DNA of 45,992 nucleotides from an uncultured Adlercreutzia sp. (GTDB lineage Bacteria > Actinomycetota > Coriobacteriia > Coriobacteriales > Eggerthellaceae), in assembly GCA_910585575.1 (NCBI GenBank), contig CAJUFS010000018.1:1-45992 (forward strand), written 5' to 3'. Shown piece by piece: positions 1-8,753 of the stretch. Position numbers and translations under genes: made by a program. Each line of letters opens with the position of its first letter. The first letter of the stretch is position 1. A model generated the notes under the pieces. The model saw only the letters and a program-made list of their open reading frames with translations. It searched no databases and was not told where the DNA came from.

Positions 1-1713
1 CCCGTCTCGGCCCTCGACCCTGCGGGCATCGTGCCGCCGGGCTCGGCCGAGTACGAAAAGCGCACCGTGGCCTTCGAGATTCCCGAGTGGGACGTCACCA
101 AGTGCGTCCAGTGCTACGAGTGCTCGCTCGTATGCTCCCATGCGGCCATTCGCCCCTACGTGGCCACCGATGCCGAGCTGAAGGGAGCCCCCGCCAGCTT
201 TGCCACCAAGCCAGCGGCCTTGAAGGAGCTTTCCGGCATGCACTTCCGCGTGCAGGTGTACCCCGAGGACTGCGTGGGCTGCGGCAGCTGCGCCGACAAC
301 TGCCCCGCCCCGGGCAAAGCGCTGGTCATGAAGCCTTTGGCCACCCAGCTGGAAACGCAGAAGGAAAACCTCGCCTTCGGCCAGCGCAACATCTCCCTCA
401 AGGATACTCAGGTAAGCACGGCGAGCATCCCGGGCACCCAGCTGCAGAAGCCGCTGCTGGAGTTCTCCGGCTGCTGCGGCGGCTGCGGCGAGACGCCCTA
501 CGTGAAGCTGCTCACCCAGCTGTTCGGCGATCGTCTCATTATCGCGAACGCCACGGGCTGTTCGTCCATCTGGGGCGCTTACATGCCCTCCATCCCCTAC
601 ACCGTCAACCCCAAGGGCCACGGTCCCGCCTGGGGCAACTCGCTGTTCGAGGACAACGGCGAGTTCGGCTACGGTATCGCCAAAGCCGTCAAGCTGCGCC
701 GTCAGCATCTGATAGACCTGGTGAAGAAGGCTGTGGGACAAACCGTGGACGATCCGGCCATCGCCAACCCCGTGGGCGGCGATGCCCAGGCAAATATCGC
801 CGGTGCCACCGGAGCCTCCACTGTCTTAACACCCACGGCGCCCGGCACCGCTGGCGCTCCCCTCTTCTCCGACGGCACCGCCACCCTTCTGCGTGATTGG
901 CTGGCCGAGGCCGACAACGCCGAAACCGCCTACACCTTGGGCCAAGCAGCGCAGCAGGCTCTGGCCCTGGAGCGCGACACCTTGCCCACGGGCAGCGCCG
1001 TCCGCACCCTGGCCAACGAGATCCTCGACTACGGCGAGATGTTCGGCAAGAAAAGCGTCTGGGCCGTGGGCGGCGACGGCTGGGCCTACGACATCGGCTA
1101 CGGCGGCCTGGACGAGGTGCTTGCCTCTGGCGAGAACATCAATGTGCTCGTCCTTGATACCGAAGGCTACTCCAACACCGGCGGCGAGATGTCCAAGGCC
1201 ACCGAGCTTGGCAGCGTCTCGGGCTTCTCCCTGGATGGCAAGCCCACGCCCCGCAAAGACCTGGGACGTATGTGCATGCAGTACGATTACGTCTACGTGG
1301 CCCAGGTGTGCCTGGGCGCCAACATGGAGCAGACCATCACGGCCCTGCGCGAGGCCGAGGCCTACGACGGCCCGTCTATCGTCATCGCCCTGTGCCCCTG
1401 CATTAGCTGGGGCATCAAGGGCGGCATGAGCACGAACCTGCGCGTGGCCCGCGAGGGCGTGCGCGCTGGCTACTGGCCGCTCTTCCGCTTCAACCCGTTG
1501 CGCGCTGCCCAGGGAGAAAATCCCCTTACCGTGGATTTCCGCAAACCCGACGACGATCTGGACGATTTCCTCGACAAGCAGGACCGCTTCGCCTCGCTTC
1601 TGGCCCGCGATCCAAAGCGCAGCCAGACCCTTCAAAGCGAGCTGGCCAAAGACCTGGCCCGCGAGTACACCGAGCTGGAGCGCGAAGTAAAGGTGTACCA
1701 GCCAGAGAGCTAA
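1..1713 (+). CDS. nifJ: Pyruvate:ferredoxin (flavodoxin) oxidoreductase, C-terminal part (5' end outside window)
   Basis: This enzyme oxidatively decarboxylates pyruvate to acetyl-CoA and CO2 and passes electrons to ferredoxin or flavodoxin in the cytoplasm. The frame is open from base 1, so the true start lies upstream; the GTG at 31 falls inside the conserved VPPGSAEYEKR stretch and is not a start. Two [4Fe-4S] motifs are visible: CVQCYECSLVCSH (about 103-141) and CVGCGSCADNCP (about 271-306). The thiamine diphosphate domain follows, with GCCGGCGETPY (about 469-501) carrying cysteines of the third cluster, GGDGWAYDIGYGG (about 1069-1107) and NTGGEMSKAT. The first motif has Ser where the family often has Pro before His. 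The length is that of the C-terminal half of the roughly 1,180-residue single-chain enzyme. It ends before a strong hairpin and converges on the respiratory operon. The family call is very secure. Confidence 0.96.
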   Translation, partial: PVSALDPAGIVPPGSAEYEKRTVAFEIPEWDVTKCVQCYECSLVCSHAAIRPYVATDAELKGAPASFATKPAALKELSGMHFRVQVYPEDCVGCGSCADNCPAPGKALVMKPLATQLETQKENLAFGQRNISLKDTQVSTASIPGTQLQKPLLEFSGCCGGCGETPYVKLLTQLFGDRLIIANATGCSSIWGAYMPSIPYTVNPKGHGPAWGNSLFEDNGEFGYGIAKAVKLRRQHLIDLVKKAVGQTVDDPAIANPVGGDAQANIAGATGASTVLTPTAPGTAGAPLFSDGTATLLRDWLAEADNAETAYTLGQAAQQALALERDTLPTGSAVRTLANEILDYGEMFGKKSVWAVGGDGWAYDIGYGGLDEVLASGENINVLVLDTEGYSNTGGEMSKATELGSVSGFSLDGKPTPRKDLGRMCMQYDYVYVAQVCLGANMEQTITALREAEAYDGPSIVIALCPCISWGIKGGMSTNLRVAREGVRAGYWPLFRFNPLRAAQGENPLTVDFRKPDDDLDDFLDKQDRFASLLARDPKRSQTLQSELAKDLAREYTELEREVKVYQPES

Positions 1714-1731
1714 ACCCTCAACCAGCAGCAA

Positions 1732-1764
1732 AGTCCCCTCCTCGTGCACTACGAGGAGGGGACT
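1732..1764. terminator. Hairpin between convergent genes
   Basis: A perfect 14-bp stem (AGTCCCCTCCTCGT and its complement) encloses a 5-base loop, 18 bases after the stop of the pyruvate oxidoreductase gene and about 40 bases from the 3' end of the minus-strand operon. Its position fits a bidirectional terminator. There is no clear T-run on either side, so termination may be imperfect or factor-assisted. Confidence 0.65.
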
Positions 1765-1804
1765 CTCCAACCCGCTCTAGCAGATTTCTTCACGTTGCAA
1801 AAAG

Positions 1805-2896
1805 CTAGTCAAGTGCTGCCGACGAGGTCACGGGCTCCAACTCCGTCGGCAGCTCTCCTTCGACGCCAGCCGTGCTTCCCTCGCGACGACGCAGGCCCCG
1901 CTTCGTGAAGCTGAGCGCTCCCTTCGGGCACGCCTCGACGCAGGCGCCGCAGCGCGTGCACTCCGACAGCGGGCGCGTACCCAGATTGCTGCGCGGGTCG
2001 ATATTCTCCGGACACACGCTGGCGCACACGGCACAGGGCTCGCCCGCCGTGCGCAGGCACAGCGACTCGTCGGCCTTGGGGCGCAAGGTGCGGTTGAACG
2101 ACGACACCAGCGACATGAGCGCGCTGACCGGGCACAGGTTGTGGCACCACCGGTGCAGCACCACCAGCTCGACAACGATAAGGGCCGGGAACAGCAGCAG
2201 ACCCCAGGACGGTTCGTTAAAGCCGATCAGGCGAACCAGCGACACCACGGTGCCGAAGGTCAGACCGATGGGGCAGATGAGGCAGAACACCGGGAAGCCG
2301 AAGATGAGCGCCGAGGCAAGCGCACCGCCGAGCACCACATGGCGGCTGTCGAGCCTCACCTTGCGGCGCGCCACCGAGTCGGAGGGCGCGGCGGGATCCT
2401 CGAGTTTGGATGCCTGCGTCGCCGAGGAGGGGTTCGACGACGGGCACGAAGCCGCGGCACCTTCTCCCGAGCATCCCGTGCATCCCGCGCACCCCGACGC
2501 AAGGCTCAACGCCTCGAAGCGCGAGAGAGCCTGGTCGGCCGACTGCTGACGCTCTTCTTTTTGCGCCGCCTTCGCCTTTTTCCCCGAAAGGAACCGTGAC
2601 AGGACATTGACCGGGCAGGCCCACGCGCAGAACGACTTTCCCAAGAGCAGTATCAGGGCAACCACGATGATCAGGGCCACCACCACCGAGAGAATCACCG
2701 AGCGCGACGCCAGCAGCGCCTCAAGACCTCCCAGGGGGCACAGCAGATAGAACTCGCCCACACCGAAGGAGGACAGCGTGCCCCATCCCACGTGAAATAT
2801 GCAGCTGATCACTACCGCCAGGGCCACCGCGCCCGCGACGATGCCGCGCAGCACCGTGGGCTTGAGGACCTTTCTGCCCTCGTAACGTTTCGCCAT
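1805..2896 (-). CDS. NapH-like membrane ferredoxin (quinol-oxidising electron transfer protein)
   Basis: This is a polytopic membrane protein of the NapH family, which passes electrons from menaquinol towards an exported ferredoxin. Hydrophobic segments lie at about residues 17-35, 64-86, 187-224 and 233-247. Family CxxxCP motifs occur at 90-94, 205-209 and 251-255, and a C-terminal ferredoxin domain has cysteines at 288-295 and 313-323. At 363 residues it is longer than a typical NapH of about 290. The excess is a soluble loop at about 103-185 with an unusual Cys-rich patch (C136, C139, C142, C151) that could hold another centre. It is the last gene of the operon, 45 bases after the NapG-like gene. 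Its ATG at 2896 has a GGAG eight bases upstream. The family is clear; the specific electron partner is inferred from context. Confidence 0.87.
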   Translation of the reverse strand: MAKRYEGRKVLKPTVLRGIVAGAVALAVVISCIFHVGWGTLSSFGVGEFYLLCPLGGLEALLASRSVILSVVVALIIVVALILLLGKSFCAWACPVNVLSRFLSGKKAKAAQKEERQQSADQALSRFEALSLASGCAGCTGCSGEGAAASCPSSNPSSATQASKLEDPAAPSDSVARRKVRLDSRHVVLGGALASALIFGFPVFCLICPIGLTFGTVVSLVRLIGFNEPSWGLLLFPALIVVELVVLHRWCHNLCPVSALMSLVSSFNRTLRPKADESLCLRTAGEPCAVCASVCPENIDPRSNLGTRPLSECTRCGACVEACPKGALSFTKRGLRRREGSTAGVEGELPTELEPVTSSAALD

Positions 2897-2941
2897 AGCT
2901 TCGACTCCGATCTCAACAAAGGTCGCTTAGCAACCGATAAC

Positions 2942-3571
2942 TCAATTTTGGGACACGGCAACGACGTTGATGCCTTTGTGGCCCGATCCGCTGTAGGTGC
3001 CGTAGGCACTCGACGGACAGAGGAACTGGCAGGCACCGCAGCCGTTGCATTTATCCTGGTCGATCTGGAGACGGCCCTGCTCGTCAAGCCACAGCGCCTC
3101 CCATTGGCAGGCACCCACGCAGCGAGCGTCGCATTTGCCCGACAGGATATAGGTGAGGCACTCATCGGGGTCGATCTCGGCAACGCCGATCTTGTCCGCC
3201 TCGGCGTCGAAAGGCGCCAGGGCATGGGTGGGACAGGCCTTAATGCACTTGTACTCCCCGTCGCACATATCGCAGTAGCCGAACTGGAAGCTCATGCGGG
3301 GCAGCCGGACGTTCACAATGCCGTCGGACACCGTGCACACCGTGATAGCCTCGCGATCGCACGCACTGCGGCAGCGGTCGCAGCGGATGCAAGCCCCGAG
3401 AAGCTGCTCGTAGTCCTGACCGCCCGGAGGCCGCAGAAAATCGCCGTCGCTGGCAAACGCCTTCCCCGCGCCGCCCAGCACCAGCAGGGCCGCGGCTACG
3501 GCGCAACCGCCCACCAGCTCTCGCCGCGACACGCCCGGCGCAAACTCGACCTTCTCCTTCTCTTCGCTCAT
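2942..3571 (-). CDS. NapG-like Tat-exported ferredoxin with four [4Fe-4S] motifs
   Basis: This protein probably shuttles electrons outside the membrane between the NapH-like protein and the exported reductase. The N-terminus has a Tat-type twin arginine (SRREL, R16-R17), a hydrophobic stretch at 19-35 and a likely cleavage near AFA at 38-40. Four cysteine groups follow: C61/64/67/71, C100/103/109/113, C138/147/151/155 and C175/178/181/185. The 209-residue length fits the NapG/MauM-type ferredoxin family. It begins 12 bases after the TorD-like stop, so the two are surely cotranscribed. An AAGGG precedes the ATG at 3571 at a slightly long distance. NapG with NapH normally serves periplasmic nitrate reductase; here they accompany a DmsA-type enzyme, so the role as an auxiliary electron route is inferred. 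Confidence 0.86.
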   Translation of the reverse strand: MSEEKEKVEFAPGVSRRELVGGCAVAAALLVLGGAGKAFASDGDFLRPPGGQDYEQLLGACIRCDRCRSACDREAITVCTVSDGIVNVRLPRMSFQFGYCDMCDGEYKCIKACPTHALAPFDAEADKIGVAEIDPDECLTYILSGKCDARCVGACQWEALWLDEQGRLQIDQDKCNGCGACQFLCPSSAYGTYSGSGHKGINVVAVSQN

Positions 3572-3583
3572 GGCGCCACGCCC

Positions 3584-4321
3584 TTACGCAGCGCGGGCCG
3601 CAGTGGCGCCCGAGGCACACTGAACGCGAGCCTCGTCGATGCTCGCCTGCTCTTCGTCCAGATAGGCCTTCGTCACCTTCAGCACGCCGCGATAGAAGCG
3701 CGTCTGGACAAAGGCCAGGGCGCGCTCGTAGAAGTCCCCGAACCAGCTTGCAATGTGGTTCTGGAAGAACTCCTCCTGAAGAGCCAGCTGATCGGCGCAG
3801 CCCTGCCAGTCGCCCTTATCGAGGCATTCCACGGCCCGATCGCACAGGATGGCCATGAACTCGAACTCGAACGCCAGGTGGTCCTCGGGAACGTTAAGCT
3901 CCTCGGGAAGCATGATGCGGGCTTGCTTGTACATACGGTAGACCTCGGTGCGCGGGGCGCGCATGAGCAGGCCCGACTCGTCGCGGAACAGCGACTCGTA
4001 GGGCATCGCCTGCTTCCCGGCGATAACGCGCGTGCCCAGAAAGGCACCGGTGTGATCGGCGGCAAGCTCTTGACGCGTGCCCGTATTGCGCTTGCGGAGA
4101 TAGCGGAAGATATCGTCGAAGCCTTCGGCCATGAGCGACTCTTCTTTTCCCGCTCTCAGTTCGGTGTAATCCGCCTGGGCCATCGCATCAATTTCATCCT
4201 GGGTAAGCGCCCGGAAGTAAAGGTCTTTCAGCATGCGATAAAAGTCAGCGCGCGCGTTCAGCTTTTCGCGAAGCTCGCAAGCCTCAGCGTGCACCGACTC
4301 CCTTGCCTCCAACGTTTCCAT
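3584..4321 (-). CDS. TorD/DmsD-family molybdoenzyme chaperone
   Basis: TorD-type chaperones bind the Tat signal of a molybdopterin oxidoreductase and hold it until cofactor insertion is complete. Family features are the all-helical composition, the stretch ELAADHTGAFLG, then PYESLFRDESG, and the diagnostic PEDHLAFEFEFMAIL. The open frame continues 28 codons upstream to 4405, overlapping dmsC. I place the start at ATG 4321 because AAGGAG lies six bases before it and the upstream codons fall in a hairpin. This gives 245 residues, near family size. The client is presumably the DmsA-like protein in the same operon. The 73-base gap from dmsC holds a stable hairpin that may set a lower expression level for this and the following genes. 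Confidence 0.88.
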   Translation of the reverse strand: METLEARESVHAEACELREKLNARADFYRMLKDLYFRALTQDEIDAMAQADYTELRAGKEESLMAEGFDDIFRYLRKRNTGTRQELAADHTGAFLGTRVIAGKQAMPYESLFRDESGLLMRAPRTEVYRMYKQARIMLPEELNVPEDHLAFEFEFMAILCDRAVECLDKGDWQGCADQLALQEEFFQNHIASWFGDFYERALAFVQTRFYRGVLKVTKAYLDEEQASIDEARVQCASGATAARAA

Positions 4322-4344
4322 TGCATTCTCCTTACCTTGAAGAG

Positions 4345-4381
4345 GAGGCGGCGAAGCGCTTTCGTCTCGCTTCGCCGCCTC
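4345..4381 (-). promoter_or_regulatory. Intercistronic stem-loop between dmsC-like and torD-like genes
   Basis: Perfect 14-base arms (GAGGCGGCGAAGCG and its complement) enclose a 9-base loop, just after the anchor gene and 24 bases before the TorD start. No T-run follows on the minus strand, so it is more likely an mRNA processing or stabilising element, or a leaky attenuator, than a full terminator. It separates the three structural subunits from the chaperone and ferredoxin genes. Confidence 0.6.
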
Positions 4382-4394
4382 GCCCCTCGAATCG

Positions 4395-5243
4395 CTACAG
4401 GCCAATGACGCGCGAGTTCATCGCCACTTCGAACAAGCCGAGAAAACCACTGCCGACGATCCACATGAACGCGCGCAGCGACACGGCGCCCACGGCCGTG
4501 GCGGCCAGGCCCACGCAGGGAACCGCCAGATTGTCCATGTTCTGATTGCGGGCCATAACGACCACGCCGCAGATGGCCGTGACGGCGATGCCGCACACCA
4601 CCAGGCCGCCCCACAGCAGCACCGGCTCAGCGGCAGCCGCGCCAAAGCCCACCGTGAGCACGTAGCCGAGCACGGACAGCGCGCCCAGCACCGCACCGAC
4701 GCCCACGGGAACGGCCATCTTGCGCACGTCCGCATCGTCCACCTTGCACAGCACGGCGCACACGGCGTAGAGGAACGCACCGAAGGCCAGAGAGGTGCCC
4801 AGGTAGGCCAGCGGCAGAAGCTCGGTGTTCCAGGTGGCCTGGGACTCGATCACATAGCCGTGGCCCGTGAAGAAGGCCAGCAGCAGCCCGAAGACGCCGC
4901 CGATCGCGCCCACGATCTTCAAGGGGGACTCGGCGACACCGCGCTTGACCATCACCATATAGGCGATCATCAGCACACAGGTGATACCGATGAGGATAAG
5001 CTCCACCGAGATGCCGGACAGCGAGCCGAGGTTCCACACGGCGGCCATCACGTTCTGGGGCGAGGCCAGGTGCAGCACCGAGCAGAAGCCGCCCACCACG
5101 GTCACAATGAAGGCAACCAGGGCAATCTGGAACTGACCCTTCTTATTGGAGGTCAGCAGATCGGACAGCGCCAAATAGGCAAACGTGCATCCTCCGCAGC
5201 CGGCGAGCAGGGAGAACAGAACCAGGGGCCATTCAACGGACAT
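4395..5243 (-). CDS. DmsC-like membrane anchor subunit of molybdopterin oxidoreductase
   Basis: This is an integral membrane subunit that anchors the catalytic and ferredoxin subunits and oxidises menaquinol. The 282 residues are mostly hydrophobic, with about eight predicted helices and short charged loops. The N-terminus (SVEWPLVLFSLLAGCGGC) resembles the DmsC family start, where the gene product begins directly with the first helix. No haem-ligand pattern is obvious, as expected for DmsC. Its ATG abuts the dmsB-like stop (TAAATG), which implies translational coupling and a fixed 1:1 stoichiometry. The family is clear from hydropathy, size and context; the natural acceptor of the complex is not. 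Confidence 0.87.
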   Translation of the reverse strand: MSVEWPLVLFSLLAGCGGCTFAYLALSDLLTSNKKGQFQIALVAFIVTVVGGFCSVLHLASPQNVMAAVWNLGSLSGISVELILIGITCVLMIAYMVMVKRGVAESPLKIVGAIGGVFGLLLAFFTGHGYVIESQATWNTELLPLAYLGTSLAFGAFLYAVCAVLCKVDDADVRKMAVPVGVGAVLGALSVLGYVLTVGFGAAAAEPVLLWGGLVVCGIAVTAICGVVVMARNQNMDNLAVPCVGLAATAVGAVSLRAFMWIVGSGFLGLFEVAMNSRVIGL

Positions 5244-5834
5244 TTAGATCAGCTCCTTCCACGCCGCAATAGACGGCGACAGAATGTACTTCGTCGCGGG
5301 ATGCGCGTTGCCCGGGTCGGGCAGCGAGTGAATCGCGTCGGCATCGTATTTGGCCAGCTCCTTGGAGGCGTCGCTTTCCGGATCGTCCAAGTCGCCGAAG
5401 AAACGGGCACCCGTGGGGCAGTTGTGCACGCAGGCGGGCACATCGTCGCCGGCCGCCGTCAGCTGGCTGCACAGGGTGCACTTCTCCACCACGCCCTCGA
5501 CCTCGTTGAAGTGGCGGACGCCGTAGGGGCAACCGAACATGCAGTAGCGGCAGCCAATGCACTTGTCCTTGTCCACCAGCACGACGTTGGTCTCGGGGTC
5601 GCGGTAGCTGGCGCCCGTGGGGCACACGCTCACGCAGGCCGGGTTCTCGCACTGCTGGCAGAACACGGGCAGCCAGTACATCTCCACGTCGGGGAAATCG
5701 CCGGTGGGACCCACGGCCGTCACATGGTTCCAGTACTCCCCCAAGCTCAGGCCGTTCTCGTACTTGCAGTGCACCACGCAGCTGTCGCACCCGCTGCAGC
5801 GGTCAAGATTTACTACTAGGCAACGCTTGCTCAT
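5244..5834 (-). CDS. DmsB-like four-cluster ferredoxin subunit
   Basis: This is the electron transfer subunit between the membrane anchor and the molybdenum subunit. The four cysteine groups are in the order typical of DmsB/NrfC/PhsB proteins: C13/16/19/23, C59/62/67/71, C92/95/98/102 and C119/122/135/139. It has 196 residues and no signal peptide of its own, as in the family, where it is co-exported with the Tat-bearing catalytic partner. The start is fixed by the junction with the upstream gene: the dmsA-like TAA is followed at once by this ATG. The stop in turn abuts the dmsC-like ATG, so A, B and C form one tightly coupled translational block. Confidence 0.92.
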   Translation of the reverse strand: MSKRCLVVNLDRCSGCDSCVVHCKYENGLSLGEYWNHVTAVGPTGDFPDVEMYWLPVFCQQCENPACVSVCPTGASYRDPETNVVLVDKDKCIGCRYCMFGCPYGVRHFNEVEGVVEKCTLCSQLTAAGDDVPACVHNCPTGARFFGDLDDPESDASKELAKYDADAIHSLPDPGNAHPATKYILSPSIAAWKELI

Positions 5835-8705
5835 TTAAAACACCACCTCATCGGTCTGGGGCTCGCCCTTCAACGTCGGCAGGAACGCCTCGAACTGCTT
5901 CGGCTCCGTCCAGATGCCCTCGGGCTTTTCGGCCTTCTCGATCTGCACATTGAATCCACGGTACGTGGCCGATCCGATGATGGGGTCGTTCACGTCGTCG
6001 CGCGTCAGGTTGGAAATGCCGTACTCCCAGCCGCCGGTGCGCTTGTTGCCGCGGGAATCGTCGAACAGCTCGGGGTACCAGAAGCGCTCCTCGCGCACCA
6101 CGCGGGGATTGATGCCACGGGTCAGATACGCGCGGCCATAGGCGGTGCCGCGGCGGGAGGTGAGCTTCACCCAGTCACCGTGCTCGATGCCGTAGGAGGC
6201 CGCCGTGTCCGGGTGCATGTAGCAGTCGGGCACCGGGGACAGCTCGCGATTGAACGGAGCATGGCGCAGCGTGCCATGGTGGAAGTGCTGCACGCGGCCG
6301 CTGGTGAAGACGAGCGGGTAGTCCGTGTCGTTCTGCAGGCCGTTCTCCTCGAACTCGACGTAACGGCAGATGGGGCTGTAGTCCAGGCCCGTGTCTTCCC
6401 ACTTGTAGGGCCAGGTGATGAAGCCGCCGTTCTTGCCCAGCTCCTTGAAGGCCCACACGTAGGGCTGCGTCTTGCGCGACTCGGTGGCAAAGCCCACCGG
6501 CAAGCCGTCGTCGGCCATGGCCTCGTGCTGGTAGTAGCTCCAGTACTCCTCGTCGGGCTGGACGAGCGGCGCGTAGTTGTCGTAGTTCTCAATGAGGTCG
6601 TCCCACGACTGGGCGCCGAAGCGCTCGGCCCACAGGGCCTTCTTGGCCGCCGGATCGTCGTAGACAACGCGGCTGTTGCCGTTGTACAGGTAATCGAAGT
6701 CGAAGAAGAAGTCCTCGCCCTTCTTCTCGGCGATCTTCTTCGCCACGGCCATGAAGGGGCGCTCGCAGGCCACGGTCTCGCCCAGATGGATCATGCGCTG
6801 GCGCAACCAGTTGTAGTTGATCTGGTTGTTCAGGTTCTCGAAGGAGTTGTACTCGGCCCACTCCTCGTCGGGCAGAATCAGATCGACGTAGTCCATGGTG
6901 AACGACGTGAAATTCGTGTACTGCTGCACGATGAAGTCCTGGGCGCGATAGCCGGCATCCCAGCCCGAGGTGTTCGCGATGGTACACATCTTGTTGCCGG
7001 AAACCTCGAACAGGATACGGGGACGATAGGGCTCGCCCGTGGCCGCCGCCTCGCGGATGCCACCCGTAACGGCCATGTCCATGAAGAACGAGCCGCGGTA
7101 CTTGTCGGAGCCGAAACGATCGGTGAGGATCTGCAGCATGCCCTTGGACATTTCCTCGGGATCCTTGCCCGACTCGCCGAAGGCCTTCTGGAGCGCCTCT
7201 TCGCGGGCCTTCTTGTTGCCGTTCTCGGTCAGACCGTAGGTCCAGCCCAGGCCCCAGCGAGAGTTGTGGTCGCCGGGGGCGTTCGTCATACGGGTCTCGC
7301 CGTAGGAGCCGTGATAGGTCAGGGTGCAGCCGGGCTTGTTGATGTAGCCCATCATGCACTCGAGGCCCAGAATACCAATGGGGACGTTCGAGGATACCTG
7401 CTGCATGTCGGCGAACACGCCCTCGGCAATGCCGGCGTGCTCGGCCTCGCCGTACAGGCGGATGGCCTTCTCGATGGCGTCGGCCTTCAGCCAGCACACC
7501 TCGGCCGTCTTCTCGAGCGTCCAGGGCTCGGCCTCTTCCCAGTAAATCTGGCCCGCGGTCTTGTAGGTCTTGCCATCGATCTCCACCTCGGTAAAGATCA
7601 TCGGGTCGACCGGCGAGTCCTCGGGCGCCGTGTAGGGGAAGGGCTGGATTTTGTTCGTCTTCGTGTCGAAGCACACGTAAGCCGGCGTGGAATAGTAGTC
7701 GTTGGGGTCGGCCGCGGGGTTCTTGTAGTCGGGCCAGATATCCTCAGCCAAGACGGGGTTGCCGTCGGGATCCATGAGGAAGGGCAGGTTGGTCCAGTAC
7801 TTGCAGAACTGCTCGTCGATGAGGTCGTTCTCGATGACATAGCGCATGAAGCACAGCACGAGCGCCGTATCGGAGCCCGGGCGAATGGGCAGCCACACGT
7901 CGGCCTTCGTGGCATCGGGAATCATGAAGGGATCGATGACCACCGTCTTCACGCCGCGATCGACGCGGGCGTCGGCCATGCCGTGGCCCGACTGGGCCGT
8001 CTGGCTCGTCGAGGGGGAAGCGCCCCAGATGACGCACACCTCCATGGTGGGGTTGTACTCGTTGAAGGGCTCCACCACCGAAGAGTCGGCCATGGACAGG
8101 CAGGGCTCGGCCTTGCCGATGATCAGGGAGCCGGCCATGCGACGGGGGCCGAAGCACTGCAAGGCGCCACCGGACAGCTGGATGGGGCCGCCGAACATCT
8201 TCGGGAAGATCTGGCCCTGGGGCGACACGTACTGGCCGCCGCCACCGGTGCCCATCCACACGCCGTAGGGGCCGTACTTCTCAACGCTGGTAATGAACTG
8301 GTCGGCGGCCAGATCGATGGCCTCGTCCCAGGAAATGCGCTCCCAGCTGGCGTTGGCGGCACCGCGCTCGCCCACGCGCTTCATGGGGTAGAGGATGCGC
8401 AGGGGGCTGTAGGCCGTGTGCTGCTGGGCCATGCCCTTCAGGCACATAGCGCCCTTGCTGACCGGGGCCTCCGGATCGCCCTCGAGCTTGACGATGACGC
8501 CGTCCTCCAAATAACCGATACACGGGCAGCACTGAATGCAGCCGTGGCAGCAGGTGCGGATGGCGGTACGCTCGGTACCCGACGCCGCAAATGCCTCAGG
8601 CGCCTCGATGAGCGTGCTCGAGGTCTCTACCCCCAGCGCCGCTACCGCGCCCGTCAATGCCGCAGCCTTCACAAAGCCGCGACGTGTCATAGCAGGTGAA
8701 CTCAT
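5835..8705 (-). CDS. Tat-exported molybdopterin oxidoreductase, DMSO reductase family catalytic subunit
   Basis: This catalytic subunit should carry a bis-molybdopterin guanine dinucleotide cofactor and one N-terminal [4Fe-4S] cluster and act outside the membrane. A canonical Tat motif, TRRGFVK, is at residues 7-13, followed by an Ala-rich h-region and cleavage near AFA (38-40). The cluster motif uses C53, C56, C60 and C88. The family signatures WGASPSTSQ and a C-terminal molybdopterin-dinucleotide domain (VQHFHHGTLRHAPFN onwards) are present. The frame is open to 8747, but ATG 8705 has AAGGAG six bases upstream and places the Tat motif near the N-terminus, giving 956 residues. Large expanded families of such enzymes in Eggerthellaceae reduce varied acceptors, including catechols, sulfoxides and other small molecules. 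The substrate cannot be told from sequence alone. Confidence 0.93.
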   Translation of the reverse strand: MSSPAMTRRGFVKAAALTGAVAALGVETSSTLIEAPEAFAASGTERTAIRTCCHGCIQCCPCIGYLEDGVIVKLEGDPEAPVSKGAMCLKGMAQQHTAYSPLRILYPMKRVGERGAANASWERISWDEAIDLAADQFITSVEKYGPYGVWMGTGGGGQYVSPQGQIFPKMFGGPIQLSGGALQCFGPRRMAGSLIIGKAEPCLSMADSSVVEPFNEYNPTMEVCVIWGASPSTSQTAQSGHGMADARVDRGVKTVVIDPFMIPDATKADVWLPIRPGSDTALVLCFMRYVIENDLIDEQFCKYWTNLPFLMDPDGNPVLAEDIWPDYKNPAADPNDYYSTPAYVCFDTKTNKIQPFPYTAPEDSPVDPMIFTEVEIDGKTYKTAGQIYWEEAEPWTLEKTAEVCWLKADAIEKAIRLYGEAEHAGIAEGVFADMQQVSSNVPIGILGLECMMGYINKPGCTLTYHGSYGETRMTNAPGDHNSRWGLGWTYGLTENGNKKAREEALQKAFGESGKDPEEMSKGMLQILTDRFGSDKYRGSFFMDMAVTGGIREAAATGEPYRPRILFEVSGNKMCTIANTSGWDAGYRAQDFIVQQYTNFTSFTMDYVDLILPDEEWAEYNSFENLNNQINYNWLRQRMIHLGETVACERPFMAVAKKIAEKKGEDFFFDFDYLYNGNSRVVYDDPAAKKALWAERFGAQSWDDLIENYDNYAPLVQPDEEYWSYYQHEAMADDGLPVGFATESRKTQPYVWAFKELGKNGGFITWPYKWEDTGLDYSPICRYVEFEENGLQNDTDYPLVFTSGRVQHFHHGTLRHAPFNRELSPVPDCYMHPDTAASYGIEHGDWVKLTSRRGTAYGRAYLTRGINPRVVREERFWYPELFDDSRGNKRTGGWEYGISNLTRDDVNDPIIGSATYRGFNVQIEKAEKPEGIWTEPKQFEAFLPTLKGEPQTDEVVF

Positions 8706-8753
8706 AGCCTCTCCTTGTCCTTCTCTTATTGCTCTGATGTCCTGCATCTTTTC

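Noticed and set aside
31-33. GTG at 31 as start of the pyruvate oxidoreductase gene
   Set aside because: The frame is open to base 1 and the codon lies inside a conserved family segment, so the gene is cut by the window.
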